Shown: piece by piece, positions 54,920 through 62,602 of the stretch
Position numbering within the stretch: position 1 is the stretch's first letter
Layout of the letters: each line of letters starts with the position of its first letter
Assembly: GCA_022824945.1 (NCBI GenBank)
Contig: JAJDYX010000054.1
Span: forward strand, 16,071-80,070
Direction of reading: 5' to 3'
Source: Candidatus Latescibacterota bacterium
GTDB lineage: Bacteria > Latescibacterota > UBA2968
Length of the DNA: 64,000 nt
Notes under the pieces: model-generated
Databases searched by the model: none
What the model saw: only the letters and a program-made list of their open reading frames with translations
What the model was told of the DNA's origin: nothing
Translations under genes and position numbers: made by a program

Positions 54920-55645
54920 TTATTCTTCCTCATCATCTCCGTATTCTTCACCGCGATAAGCCGCGCGCAACTCCGCGATATTGGTCGCCTTCTTAACGCG
55001 CTCTTGAAGTGCCTCTTCCCCTGCGATCAGTTCTTTCACATTCGCCAGCACCTCTGCCATTCGATCTGCTGGAAACTTAACCGCGCCATTTTCATCCATG
55101 TGAATAATCTCGCCAGGCGCAACATCCATGCCGCAAATCGACACCGGCACATTCACCGCCTGCACAGCCTGGTCGCCATGGCCCGGCGATATACCCGTCA
55201 GCAAATACTGAAATTCCATCGGACGGATCTCATCGATATCTCTCGACGGCCCATTTGACACGCACCCCACGCACCCGAGTGCTTTCATCGTTGTCGTCAT
55301 ATTGCCGCCCGCAAGCCCCACCTTACCCGCAATTTCCGGCGGAAACTTCTGCTCCAGCGCCAGTATCGTCGGCTTTGGCGACGCATCCAGAGCCTCGGAC
55401 ACATCCATAAACGACAACCGGCTAAACCCCGCATCCGGCAACCCAAAAGTACACGTCACAGCATACCCGCACCGCGCGCCGAGTTCTGGATACATACACT
55501 TAATCGTCTGATCCGTGTACCAGTTCTCAACCCACGGATTATACAGTCCCAAACACAACGGATTATTCGGATACGTCGCCACCACATTTGTAATAGACGG
55601 CGTATCGAAATTCTCCAACTCCTTCAAAATCTCCTGTTCTGTCAT
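54920..55645 (-). CDS. RraA family aldolase-like protein
   Basis: 241-residue RraA/4-hydroxy-4-methyl-2-oxoglutarate aldolase family protein. The metal-binding signature appears as NGPSRDIDEIR (family GxxRD), preceded by GGNMTTTMKALGCVG. Members cleave oxalocitramalate-like acids or are RNase E regulators. Start at ATG 55645 has CAGGAGA upstream; a longer in-frame frame is not supported. Acidic C-terminus (GEEYGDDEEE). It is next to the Gfo/Idh/MocA gene and may use an acid produced by that enzyme. Confidence 0.87.
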   Translation of the reverse strand: MTEQEILKELENFDTPSITNVVATYPNNPLCLGLYNPWVENWYTDQTIKCMYPELGARCGYAVTCTFGLPDAGFSRLSFMDVSEALDASPKPTILALEQKFPPEIAGKVGLAGGNMTTTMKALGCVGCVSNGPSRDIDEIRPMEFQYLLTGISPGHGDQAVQAVNVPVSICGMDVAPGEIIHMDENGAVKFPADRMAEVLANVKELIAGEEALQERVKKATNIAELRAAYRGEEYGDDEEE

Positions 55646-55704
55646 GTTATTCTCCTGTAAAAAAGATATCAGCAATCAGTCCGCCCAACCCCGGATCCTT
55701 CTGG

Positions 55705-55724
55705 ACTCCTGCCTGCGCAGGAGT
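55705..55724. repeat. REP-like palindrome
   Basis: ACTCCTGC and GCAGGAGT arms (8 bp) with a CTGC loop, inside a stretch reading CTGGACTCCTGCCTGCGC and then AGGAGTGACG. It resembles the dispersed extragenic palindromes often found between genes in bacteria. Only this one copy is in the window. Confidence 0.5.
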
Positions 55725-55771
55725 GACGATTGTCATTGCGGCATGTCTTTAGCCGCAATCCAGATCACTTT

Positions 55772-56740
55772 TCACGTCTTCCCCACCTTCACCACATGTC
55801 CCTGATCCCAATCCTGGATCAACGGCTCCAGATCATCCCAAAATGCTTCGGGAATTTCAATACTGCCAGCCTCGGCATTTTGAATGGTCTCCGCCTTGTT
55901 TCGCCCTCCGCAAATCGCCGTTGCAATTAACGGATGCCTTGTACACCACTGCAGCGATGCAGCCACCAGTGGAATGCCATAACCGTCGCAAAGCGCTTTT
56001 ATCCTCCCAACGCGATCCAAAACCGCCTGACTAAAATTGCGATTCACATAAGAATGCCTGGGCAAGGGTCCCGTCGCCAATAAACCGCGTTCCAGAGGCG
56101 TAGCAAGCGCAATCCCCACATTGTGTTTTTCAGCACCTGGAAAAATGAACGTATCCGCCGCGCGGTTCAACAAACTCCACGCATCGGGAACCACCGAGGC
56201 ATCAAACTCACCCGTATCAATGTACGGACCATTTGAATCGGGATCATTGGCAGCAATACCGACAAACCGCACCACACCCTCATCCTGCAATTTTCGCAAC
56301 GCCCCAAGCGCGCCATCTTTTGCCATCACCTGCTGCATGGGAAAATCCATCGGATCGTGAATATACAGCACGTCAAACGCATCCAGACCCAACCGCTCCT
56401 GACTGCCTTCCACCTGCTGCATCACCCCGTCGAAAGAGAAATCGTATTCACTTCCCGATCTTCCCACCTTTGTCGTCACCGTACACTTTTCAGCCAGATC
56501 GGGGCGTTCGCACAACGCGCGACCAATAATTTTTTCACTCGCAGTATTCCCGTAAAGCGGTGCTGTATCGACCAGCGTACACCCAGCCTCAATAGCAGCC
56601 ACCACATTCTCTACCCCCACATCTTCATCGACGCCCGGCAAAAAATGACCATCTGCCCCCATCACACGCGCGAGAAATGCCGTGCCAAAACTTACGATTG
56701 GAACCTCCAACCCCGTTCTGCCCAATATCTTACTCTGCAT
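55772..56740 (-). CDS. Aldo/keto reductase
   Basis: 322-residue AKR with (alpha/beta)8 fold. Catalytic residues are visible in TLVDTAPLYGNTASE (Asp, Tyr), VTTKVGR (Lys) and VLYIHDPMD (His). It resembles the L-fucose or D-threo-aldose dehydrogenase-like branch. AGGAGGG precedes the ATG. It begins a minus-strand run with RraA, Gfo/Idh/MocA, sulfatase and ThuA, separated from RraA by a 126-bp space with the REP-like palindrome. Likely a sugar dehydrogenase. Confidence 0.87.
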   Translation of the reverse strand: MQSKILGRTGLEVPIVSFGTAFLARVMGADGHFLPGVDEDVGVENVVAAIEAGCTLVDTAPLYGNTASEKIIGRALCERPDLAEKCTVTTKVGRSGSEYDFSFDGVMQQVEGSQERLGLDAFDVLYIHDPMDFPMQQVMAKDGALGALRKLQDEGVVRFVGIAANDPDSNGPYIDTGEFDASVVPDAWSLLNRAADTFIFPGAEKHNVGIALATPLERGLLATGPLPRHSYVNRNFSQAVLDRVGRIKALCDGYGIPLVAASLQWCTRHPLIATAICGGRNKAETIQNAEAGSIEIPEAFWDDLEPLIQDWDQGHVVKVGKT

Positions 56741-56878
56741 CGCATATCCCTCCTGAAAAAACCCCTCGCATAATAGACGACAGAACCCCGCGTGTCAATG
56801 CGAAAAAATCCCCTGCTCTATCACAAGATTAAAAACAACGATCCCTGTCTGTTCGGAAGAATGGTAATAAAAAGAATA

Positions 56879-56907
56879 TTGACAGCCTATTCGCAATCTG
56901 TTATACT
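56879..56907 (+). promoter_or_regulatory. Near-consensus sigma-70 promoter of the methyltransferase gene
   Basis: TTGACA (56879-56884), 17-base spacer, TATACT (56902-56907). The expected start point lies about seven bases later, at or next to the ATG at 56914, so the message may be leaderless. Confidence 0.85.
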
Positions 56908-56930
56908 ATAAATATGACAAATATAACAGA
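56897..56930. promoter_or_regulatory. Inverted repeat over the -10 element and start codon
   Basis: TCTGTTATA (56897-56905) and TATAACAGA (56922-56930) are perfect 9-bp arms around 16 bases that include the end of the -10 and the ATG. The gene's own N-terminal XRE-type HTH is a good candidate to bind it, giving autoregulation. Binding has not been shown. Confidence 0.6.
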
Positions 56931-58743
56931 AATATACGACATTTCGGCTGTATTGCGTACCATTCGCGCCCATCTTGACCTCACACAGGAACAACTCGCG
57001 GATCAACTCGGCGTTGCCTTCGCCTCCGTCAACCGCTGGGAAGGCGGCGTAACTAAGCCTCAGAAGGCAGCGCAAGAGGCAATCGCCGCACTCGCAGCCG
57101 ATGCGGGCATCGACATGGCAGAAGTTACCGCAGAACCAGTCGAAGCAGCAGCACAGGTGACAAGACGACGGCGCGTTTCCAAAGCACCTTCCACGAAAAC
57201 CATGGAACAGATGCTATGGGACGCGGCCTGCTCCATCCGCGGTGAAAAGGATGCAGCTAAGTTCAAAGACTATCTACTCCCCCTTCTCTTTCTCAAACGC
57301 CTGTCCGATGTCTTCGACGACGAGATCGAGCGTCTTGCAGAAGAATACGGCGACCAGGAGACTGCCCTGGAAATTGCCGAGACTGACCATAACCTGTTGC
57401 GTTTCTACCTGCCACCCGAAGCGCGATGGAATGTCATCAATGGGCGCGAGAATTACGAATGGCCTGACGACCAGGGGCGAAGCACACGCCCGAAGGACAT
57501 TGGCGAGCACCTGACAAGATCTGTCCGCGTCATCGTGCGACATAACCCCTCCCTATCCGGCGTCATCGACCTTGAAGATTTCGCCGCCGAACGCAATGGA
57601 GAGCGCGATATCAACCCGGCAAAACTCACTGAGGTAGTTGAAACCTTCTCGGATCCACGCTACCGCCTGGGACTTGCCGACGTTCAGCCCGATTTTCTCG
57701 GACGCGCCTATGAATACCTGCTACGCAAGTTTGCAGAGGGTTCCGGTCGGAGCGGAGGCGAATTCTTTACGCCCCCCGAAGTCGGCTCCCTGATGGCGCA
57801 CATCATGCGCCCGAGACCTGGTGATGAGTGCCATGATTATGCCTGCGGTTCAGCCGGTCTTCTCGTAAAACTTCAACTCGTCGCTCGCGAACTTGATCCC
57901 ATTAGTCGCGTACCGCTCAAGTTACGCGGACAGGAGTTGCAAGCCGAAAGCTACGCCACCGCTCACATGAACGCCGTCATCCACGACATGGACGTAGAGA
58001 TTGCCCGCGGCGACACGATGATCAATCCGAAATTCAAGACCGCTACGGGTCAGATCGCCACGCACGATATCGTAGTCGCCAATCCAATGTGGAACCAGCC
58101 ATTCAGTCCAGATATTTTCGCTAACGACCCATTCGACCGCTTCCACACCCGGGGCGGCGTCACCAGCGGCAAAGGAGACTGGGCATGGCTACAACACACC
58201 CTCGCCTGCTTGAACGAGCGCGGGCGTGCAGCCGTAGTACTCGACACCGGTGCAGTGACGCGCGGATCCGGGGCCAAACACGAAGATAAGGAACGCAACA
58301 TCCGCAAGTGGTTTGTTGAACATGATTTGATCGACGGCGTGATTCTGTTGCCGGACAACCTCTTTTACAACACGAGTGCCGCTGGCGTGATTGTCGTCCT
58401 GTCGAAGCGCAAGTCCGCAGCGAGAGAAGGGAAGATCGTATTGCTAAACGCAAGCCAGCGGGCGCAAAAGGGACGCCCCAAAAACTTTATTCCGGAAGAG
58501 GATATTACCCCATTAGCAGCGGCCTACCTCAAAGGCGAACCAGTAGAGGGTGAGATCGCTGTCATAACGCAGGAGCAAGCAGAGAAAGCAGACTACAACC
58601 TCAGTCCAAGCAGGTGGGTGATGCAGACAGATGCAGCGGTTCAGCGTCCGATTAAGGACATCATTGCCGAGATGCAGCGCCTCGATGAAGAAGCCCGCGA
58701 GGTGGATGCGCGCCTGTCAGATATGTTGGCGCAATTGCAATAG
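56914..58743 (+). CDS. hsdM: Type I DNA adenine methyltransferase with N-terminal XRE domain
   Basis: 609-residue protein. Residues about 10-65 form an XRE-type HTH (LTQEQLADQLGVAFASVNRW) and a linker with RRRR follows. The HsdM part begins about residue 88 (MEQMLWDAACSIRGEK). The SAM motif is DYACGSAGLL rather than the usual DPxCGSGG, the FTPPEV and NPMW (motif IV, in place of NPPF) motifs are present, so it should be an N6-adenine methylase. It is the modification half of a type I system with the HsdS gene downstream. The HTH fusion suggests transcriptional control of its own gene. No HsdR is seen in the window. Confidence 0.9.
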   Translation: MTNITEIYDISAVLRTIRAHLDLTQEQLADQLGVAFASVNRWEGGVTKPQKAAQEAIAALAADAGIDMAEVTAEPVEAAAQVTRRRRVSKAPSTKTMEQMLWDAACSIRGEKDAAKFKDYLLPLLFLKRLSDVFDDEIERLAEEYGDQETALEIAETDHNLLRFYLPPEARWNVINGRENYEWPDDQGRSTRPKDIGEHLTRSVRVIVRHNPSLSGVIDLEDFAAERNGERDINPAKLTEVVETFSDPRYRLGLADVQPDFLGRAYEYLLRKFAEGSGRSGGEFFTPPEVGSLMAHIMRPRPGDECHDYACGSAGLLVKLQLVARELDPISRVPLKLRGQELQAESYATAHMNAVIHDMDVEIARGDTMINPKFKTATGQIATHDIVVANPMWNQPFSPDIFANDPFDRFHTRGGVTSGKGDWAWLQHTLACLNERGRAAVVLDTGAVTRGSGAKHEDKERNIRKWFVEHDLIDGVILLPDNLFYNTSAAGVIVVLSKRKSAAREGKIVLLNASQRAQKGRPKNFIPEEDITPLAAAYLKGEPVEGEIAVITQEQAEKADYNLSPSRWVMQTDAAVQRPIKDIIAEMQRLDEEAREVDARLSDMLAQLQ

Positions 58744-58777
58744 GCAGGATACTCAGGATCGAAGGAGGAAGAAACAC

Positions 58778-59149
58778 ATGGGAGCGACACACGTAACGGT
58801 CAGGATTACGAACCCCGCCGACCCGGACAGGTTCTGGGAAGGGCTTTTTCTGGTTGACACCGGCGCAACGGATTCCCTCGCGCCCAGGCCGCACCTGGAA
58901 GCCATCGGCCTTAAACCCGAGGGAAAACGCGTGTATGAACTGGCCGACGGCAGTGAGATCGCAGTAGATGTCGCCGTCGCTAAAATCGAGTTCATGGGCG
59001 AGTTCGTCGGTGGGACGATCATATTCGGCGAGGCCGACGCGGAGCCGTTGTTGGGCGTGACGGCACTGGAGTCCGTCGGTATAGAAGTAGATCCGCTGAA
59101 TCAGCAGTTGAAGAGGTTGCCAGCCGTACGGCTCAAGGGGATGGCGTGA
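58778..59149 (+). CDS. Retropepsin-like aspartic protease (clan AA)
   Basis: 123-residue protein with the retropepsin-type active site DTGAT at residues 27-31 (FLVDTGATDSLAP) and a hydrophobic ILD/TLD-like second half (IIFGEADAEPLLGVTALES). Members form homodimers to build one active site. AGGAGG lies nine bases before the ATG. Its stop codon overlaps the GTG of hsdS (GTGA), so it is coupled to the restriction operon. Clan AA proteases are seen next to other mobile or toxin-type genes, but placement between hsdM and hsdS is unusual. Confidence 0.75.
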   Translation: MGATHVTVRITNPADPDRFWEGLFLVDTGATDSLAPRPHLEAIGLKPEGKRVYELADGSEIAVDVAVAKIEFMGEFVGGTIIFGEADAEPLLGVTALESVGIEVDPLNQQLKRLPAVRLKGMA

Positions 59150-60399
59150 CTACAAGGGAGACAACCCGCCTTGCGGACCTATGCGATCTAATCGTGGAGC
59201 GAGTCAAACCCGGTGAACGGCCAGACTCGCTCTATCTTGGCCTTGAACACCTTGCTTCGGGGAGGCTTATTCGCTTAGGTGGTGGACTGGCGTCAGAGAT
59301 GCGAAGCTCCACGTCAGCATTCAAACCCAGCGACGTGCTTTACGGCAAACTACGTCCTTATCTCGATAAAGCCGTTCTCGCAGATCAAGAGGGTGTCTGC
59401 ACGACGGAACTACTCGTCCTGCGGGCGAAAGCAGACGTGGATCCGCGTTTCCTCGCCGCAGTTGTACATTCGCCACACTTCCTTGAGTATGCCGTCTCGG
59501 GAACAACGGGCGTTCAACATCCCAGGACGTCATGGGCGCACATCCGTGAGTTCGGAGCACCCTCATTCTCATACGATGAACAACGGCAGATTGCAGACCT
59601 ACTTTGGCTTGTGCATGAGGCAATCAACTGCTCAGAGGCATTGGTTAAAGAAGCCGACGCCCTCAAGCGCGCCGCAATGCAAACGCTCTTTACACATGGT
59701 CTGCGAGGCGAGACACAAAAGGAAACCGAGATCGGCCCGATACCGGAGAGTTGGGACGTGGTCCAACTCGGTACACTCGGTAAAATTGGAAATGGATCGA
59801 CGCCAAGAAAGGCTACATCGGAGTATTGGACGGGGGGAACCTATCCCTGGTTGACTAGTGCTAAAGTGTACGACCGCAATATCGTTGAGGCTGATCAGTT
59901 CGTGACCGAATTTGCTCTCGCGAAGTGCCATCTTCCGTGCATAAAACCAGGCGCAGTACTAATTGCCATTACCGGTCAGGGAAAGACGCTTGGACACTGC
60001 GCTGTTCTATGTATCGAAGCGACAATCAATCAGCATCTTGCCTATATTCAGGTCGATACCACAGCAGCCCACCCCTCATTTGTTCGGGGTTACCTTGAAA
60101 CGCAGTACGACTTCTTTCGACAGGTTGGAACGAGCGGTGGTAGTACCAAGGGAGCACTCACATGTGCCTTTCTACGAGGTTTTTCACTCCCCTTGCCACC
60201 GACTCTCAACGAACAAGACGAAATCGTCACCATCCTCGACACCATTGACCGCAAGATCAACCTGCACCGGAGAAAATGTGCGGTGCTCAACGATCTGTTC
60301 AAAGCACTCCTGCATAAACTGATGACGGATGAGATACGGGTTGGAGACTTGGGGCCGCCAGTGCTCGAACCCGTTGATCTTTATGAAAGGACAAGTTGA
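59146..60399 (+). CDS. hsdS: Type I restriction-modification specificity subunit
   Basis: 417-residue HsdS with two target recognition domains separated by helical spacers. TRD1 ends around residue 155 and the first spacer reads HEAINCSEALVKEADALKRAAMQTLF; the second half begins IGPIPESWDVVQLGTLGKIGNGSTP and ends with the IVTILDTIDRKINLHRRKC spacer. It binds DNA and gives the methylase its sequence specificity. GTG start overlaps the protease stop. The recognition sequence cannot be read. Stop TGA overlaps the start of a 19-codon frame (60399). Confidence 0.9.
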   Translation: MTTRETTRLADLCDLIVERVKPGERPDSLYLGLEHLASGRLIRLGGGLASEMRSSTSAFKPSDVLYGKLRPYLDKAVLADQEGVCTTELLVLRAKADVDPRFLAAVVHSPHFLEYAVSGTTGVQHPRTSWAHIREFGAPSFSYDEQRQIADLLWLVHEAINCSEALVKEADALKRAAMQTLFTHGLRGETQKETEIGPIPESWDVVQLGTLGKIGNGSTPRKATSEYWTGGTYPWLTSAKVYDRNIVEADQFVTEFALAKCHLPCIKPGAVLIAITGQGKTLGHCAVLCIEATINQHLAYIQVDTTAAHPSFVRGYLETQYDFFRQVGTSGGSTKGALTCAFLRGFSLPLPPTLNEQDEIVTILDTIDRKINLHRRKCAVLNDLFKALLHKLMTDEIRVGDLGPPVLEPVDLYERTS

Positions 60400-60458
60400 T
60401 GCCAAGAACAATTATTCAACAGCCCAAACCAAGTAACTACCGCGCAAATTTGTACTGA
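60399..60458 (+). CDS. Possible 19-residue remnant after hsdS
   Basis: TGATG overlap with the hsdS stop opens MPRTIIQQPKPSNYRANLY and then TGA. This is the position where hsdR or another subunit would normally start, so it may be the cut-off head of a lost gene, or chance. Confidence 0.25.
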   Translation: MPRTIIQQPKPSNYRANLY

Positions 60459-60476
60459 TGGAGACATTTCACGTTG

Positions 60477-61130
60477 ATGACAAATCCGCAATCGTCTGAG
60501 TTGTACTGGACTGGAGGTCCTTTCCAAGTTCGCTTGCGTTCTCAGATGGACACTCCACAGCATGTCATAGATCAAGCTGTCGCAACTCTTGATGAGTTTT
60601 GTTCCGAATGTCATAAACAGTACTTTGCCTTTAACGGTATGGTAAATGGCAGATTCTTAGCATACAAAAAGTTGAAGCCCATATTAAAGTTGAGAGATAA
60701 TAAAATAACCATTGGGGCAGCGTTACCAGATGCCAAACAACTGCCCGGAAAATCTACGATTGCTCAAATGAGCCAAGGCGAGCTCCTCGAAGGTCTGAAG
60801 GAAGGTGGTACTTTCGAAGATCAACATGCCAAAGCCCTTATAGTAATGATATATCATCTATGGGAAGAGAATTATCGACATAAGATTGCTTGTACCATGT
60901 CAGTCCCGAAAAACCAAGTGGAATGTATATTAATGGGTGATATCCGCCGAGTAAGAAATTTGATTATACACAAAAACTCAGTCATTCCACAAAATTTCTC
61001 AGACGAGCTCAAATTACTATCTCAGATTTGGAATCTTGAACCCGGAGAACTAAAAATTACAGAGATAATGATCTGTGCCTTAATGGAACAGATCAACGCC
61101 ATACGTGTACAGATAAACTCCAGTACCTGA
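60477..61130 (+). CDS. HEPN-like hypothetical protein of the defence island
   Basis: 217-residue protein, mostly helical. The RNLIIH segment at residues 160-165 (Arg-x4-His) matches the HEPN ribonuclease active-site motif, placed after IRRV in a helix. HEPN proteins cleave RNA in toxin-antitoxin and abortive infection systems. I do not recognise the N-terminal part, which has a YWTGGPFQVRL opening and a KQYFAFNGMVNGRFL segment. Codon use is more AT-rich than in the genes of the left part. ATG 60477 or TTG 60474 is the start; a weak GGAG lies upstream. Function is inferred from one motif, so confidence is moderate. Confidence 0.55.
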   Translation: MTNPQSSELYWTGGPFQVRLRSQMDTPQHVIDQAVATLDEFCSECHKQYFAFNGMVNGRFLAYKKLKPILKLRDNKITIGAALPDAKQLPGKSTIAQMSQGELLEGLKEGGTFEDQHAKALIVMIYHLWEENYRHKIACTMSVPKNQVECILMGDIRRVRNLIIHKNSVIPQNFSDELKLLSQIWNLEPGELKITEIMICALMEQINAIRVQINSST

Positions 61131-61226
61131 GACAACCTTCGGTTAGCCAGAGACGGCGAATGCCGAAATAAGAAGCAAAAGCGATGACCCCACAGGTATC
61201 GATATTATTTTCAGGTTGGTTGAATA

Positions 61227-62189
61227 ATGGGCATAAGCGTAAAAAATCGCAAGATTCTGTGGACGAGAGCGGGAAATCAATGTGCATTCCCAGGATGTAG
61301 GCAGGATCTCGTAGAACAGGTCCAAGATGACGGTCATGACATCGTTGTCGGCGAGGAAGCACACATAGTGCCGCGAAGCCGTAAAGGCCCACGGGGTAGC
61401 GAACCGATTCCCCAAGAAGGAGTTCATTCATACACTAACATCATTCTTTTGTGTCCAACGCATCACAAAATTGTCGATAGTGCGCCTAACATTTATACGA
61501 AGCAATATATGATCGACATAAAGTCTGCACACGAACACAGAGTAAGATTGAATCGGCTTTCTTCGGATGAATACTTACTTGAAGTAGCAGCAGCTACGAT
61601 ACCCGGAGCACTCGGACAAGCTGTTAATTTTTGGCAGATCGGTGGCTCAATCGTAGTTATCTACTCGTATGGATCTCCGCCTGTCCGGCTGGATCACGAC
61701 CGCTGGCGTGCTGCTGGTGTCAGAATTGGTCAATTGCACGCCACAGAAGGTGTCCACTGGCTATTCGATAGTCCCGAAGCAGAGCCTGATATCGAGTACT
61801 GGCCTTCGGGCTCCAAGTTTTATGTTGTTCAAGAGACATTTTTATACGACGAAAAACGCTTTGCACCTTTCGTGAAGCATGAGTTTGATCTCACTAAGGT
61901 GCCAGCTTTATCACAAGTGGAGTTGTTGCTAGATGCAGATCCCTCCCTCGTTGTAAAAATTCCGGATATCGTCAAAGAGATAGGGTCGATTGATCGCGGC
62001 GACTATAGTGACCGTCTTGACGTTCTCCTTTTTCAGATGTGGAGAGCTGGCCTCAGTGACCCCATCCGGGTCAGCGAAGAGTTTCGACGATTTAAAGGAG
62101 CATGGTGGTGCAGCGGTGCAATTTCGGAAGAGGTCACTTCGATGTCAAAGGAGTTAGCTCTTGTTCAAAGGGCAAAAGCCTCGATCTGA
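61227..62189 (+). CDS. HNH endonuclease with a large C-terminal domain
   Basis: 320-residue protein. The N-terminal HNH nuclease has zinc Cys pairs (Cys19, Cys24, Cys76 with His79) and the active residues His46 (EEAHIVPRS), Asn71 and His80 (LLCPTHHKIVD). The C-terminal about 220 residues are an unrecognised domain with LFQMWRAGLSDPIRVSEEF near its end. Stand-alone HNH proteins of this form are common in defence islands and may cut modified or unmodified DNA. ATG at 61227 has a weak GGTTG upstream. It could be the nuclease partner for hsdM/hsdS, but no direct link is visible. Confidence 0.75.
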   Translation: MGISVKNRKILWTRAGNQCAFPGCRQDLVEQVQDDGHDIVVGEEAHIVPRSRKGPRGSEPIPQEGVHSYTNIILLCPTHHKIVDSAPNIYTKQYMIDIKSAHEHRVRLNRLSSDEYLLEVAAATIPGALGQAVNFWQIGGSIVVIYSYGSPPVRLDHDRWRAAGVRIGQLHATEGVHWLFDSPEAEPDIEYWPSGSKFYVVQETFLYDEKRFAPFVKHEFDLTKVPALSQVELLLDADPSLVVKIPDIVKEIGSIDRGDYSDRLDVLLFQMWRAGLSDPIRVSEEFRRFKGAWWCSGAISEEVTSMSKELALVQRAKASI

Positions 62190-62226
62190 CTAACGATTCG
62201 CGGGCGACCTGAGCAGGAGGTGAGAA

Positions 62227-62469
62227 GTGTTCAAAGAACATGAGCAGATTGTACTTACTGCCGATGTATTCGGTGATGATGGGGTAGAACTGAAATCGGG
62301 TGACGTAGGTACCATAATCCACATCCATCCGAATGAAGAAGCCCTTGTGGTGGAGTTCATGTCCCTTGATGGCGATACACTGGCTGTCACGACGGTGTTA
62401 CCGTCACAGGCGCGACTCGTGACCAATGCTGACCTTACACATGCCAGAACGGTTCTCCCAGCCGTCTGA
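62227..62469 (+). CDS. DUF4926 family protein
   Basis: 80-residue small protein with the DUF4926 pattern: EHEQIVLTADVFGDDGVELKSGDVGTIIHIHP. The fold is SH3-like beta. Family members are often found beside toxin-antitoxin or other accessory genes. GTG start has AGGAGGTGA six bases upstream. Function unknown. Confidence 0.75.
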   Translation: MFKEHEQIVLTADVFGDDGVELKSGDVGTIIHIHPNEEALVVEFMSLDGDTLAVTTVLPSQARLVTNADLTHARTVLPAV

Positions 62470-62602
62470 CCGCCCTTGTATCGACAATCTCAAAAACGAC
62501 CCATTTACAAGATTGAAGCGGCAGACAACGGCGGGACGTATTAAACTGCTCTCATCACTGATACTGTAACAAATAAAATGATGTGCGGAAGGAACGGTCA
62601 TC

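Noticed and set aside
55681..55740. Insertion sequence end
   Set aside because: The palindrome at 55705-55724 is short, with no transposase, target duplication or second end; it fits an extragenic palindrome better.
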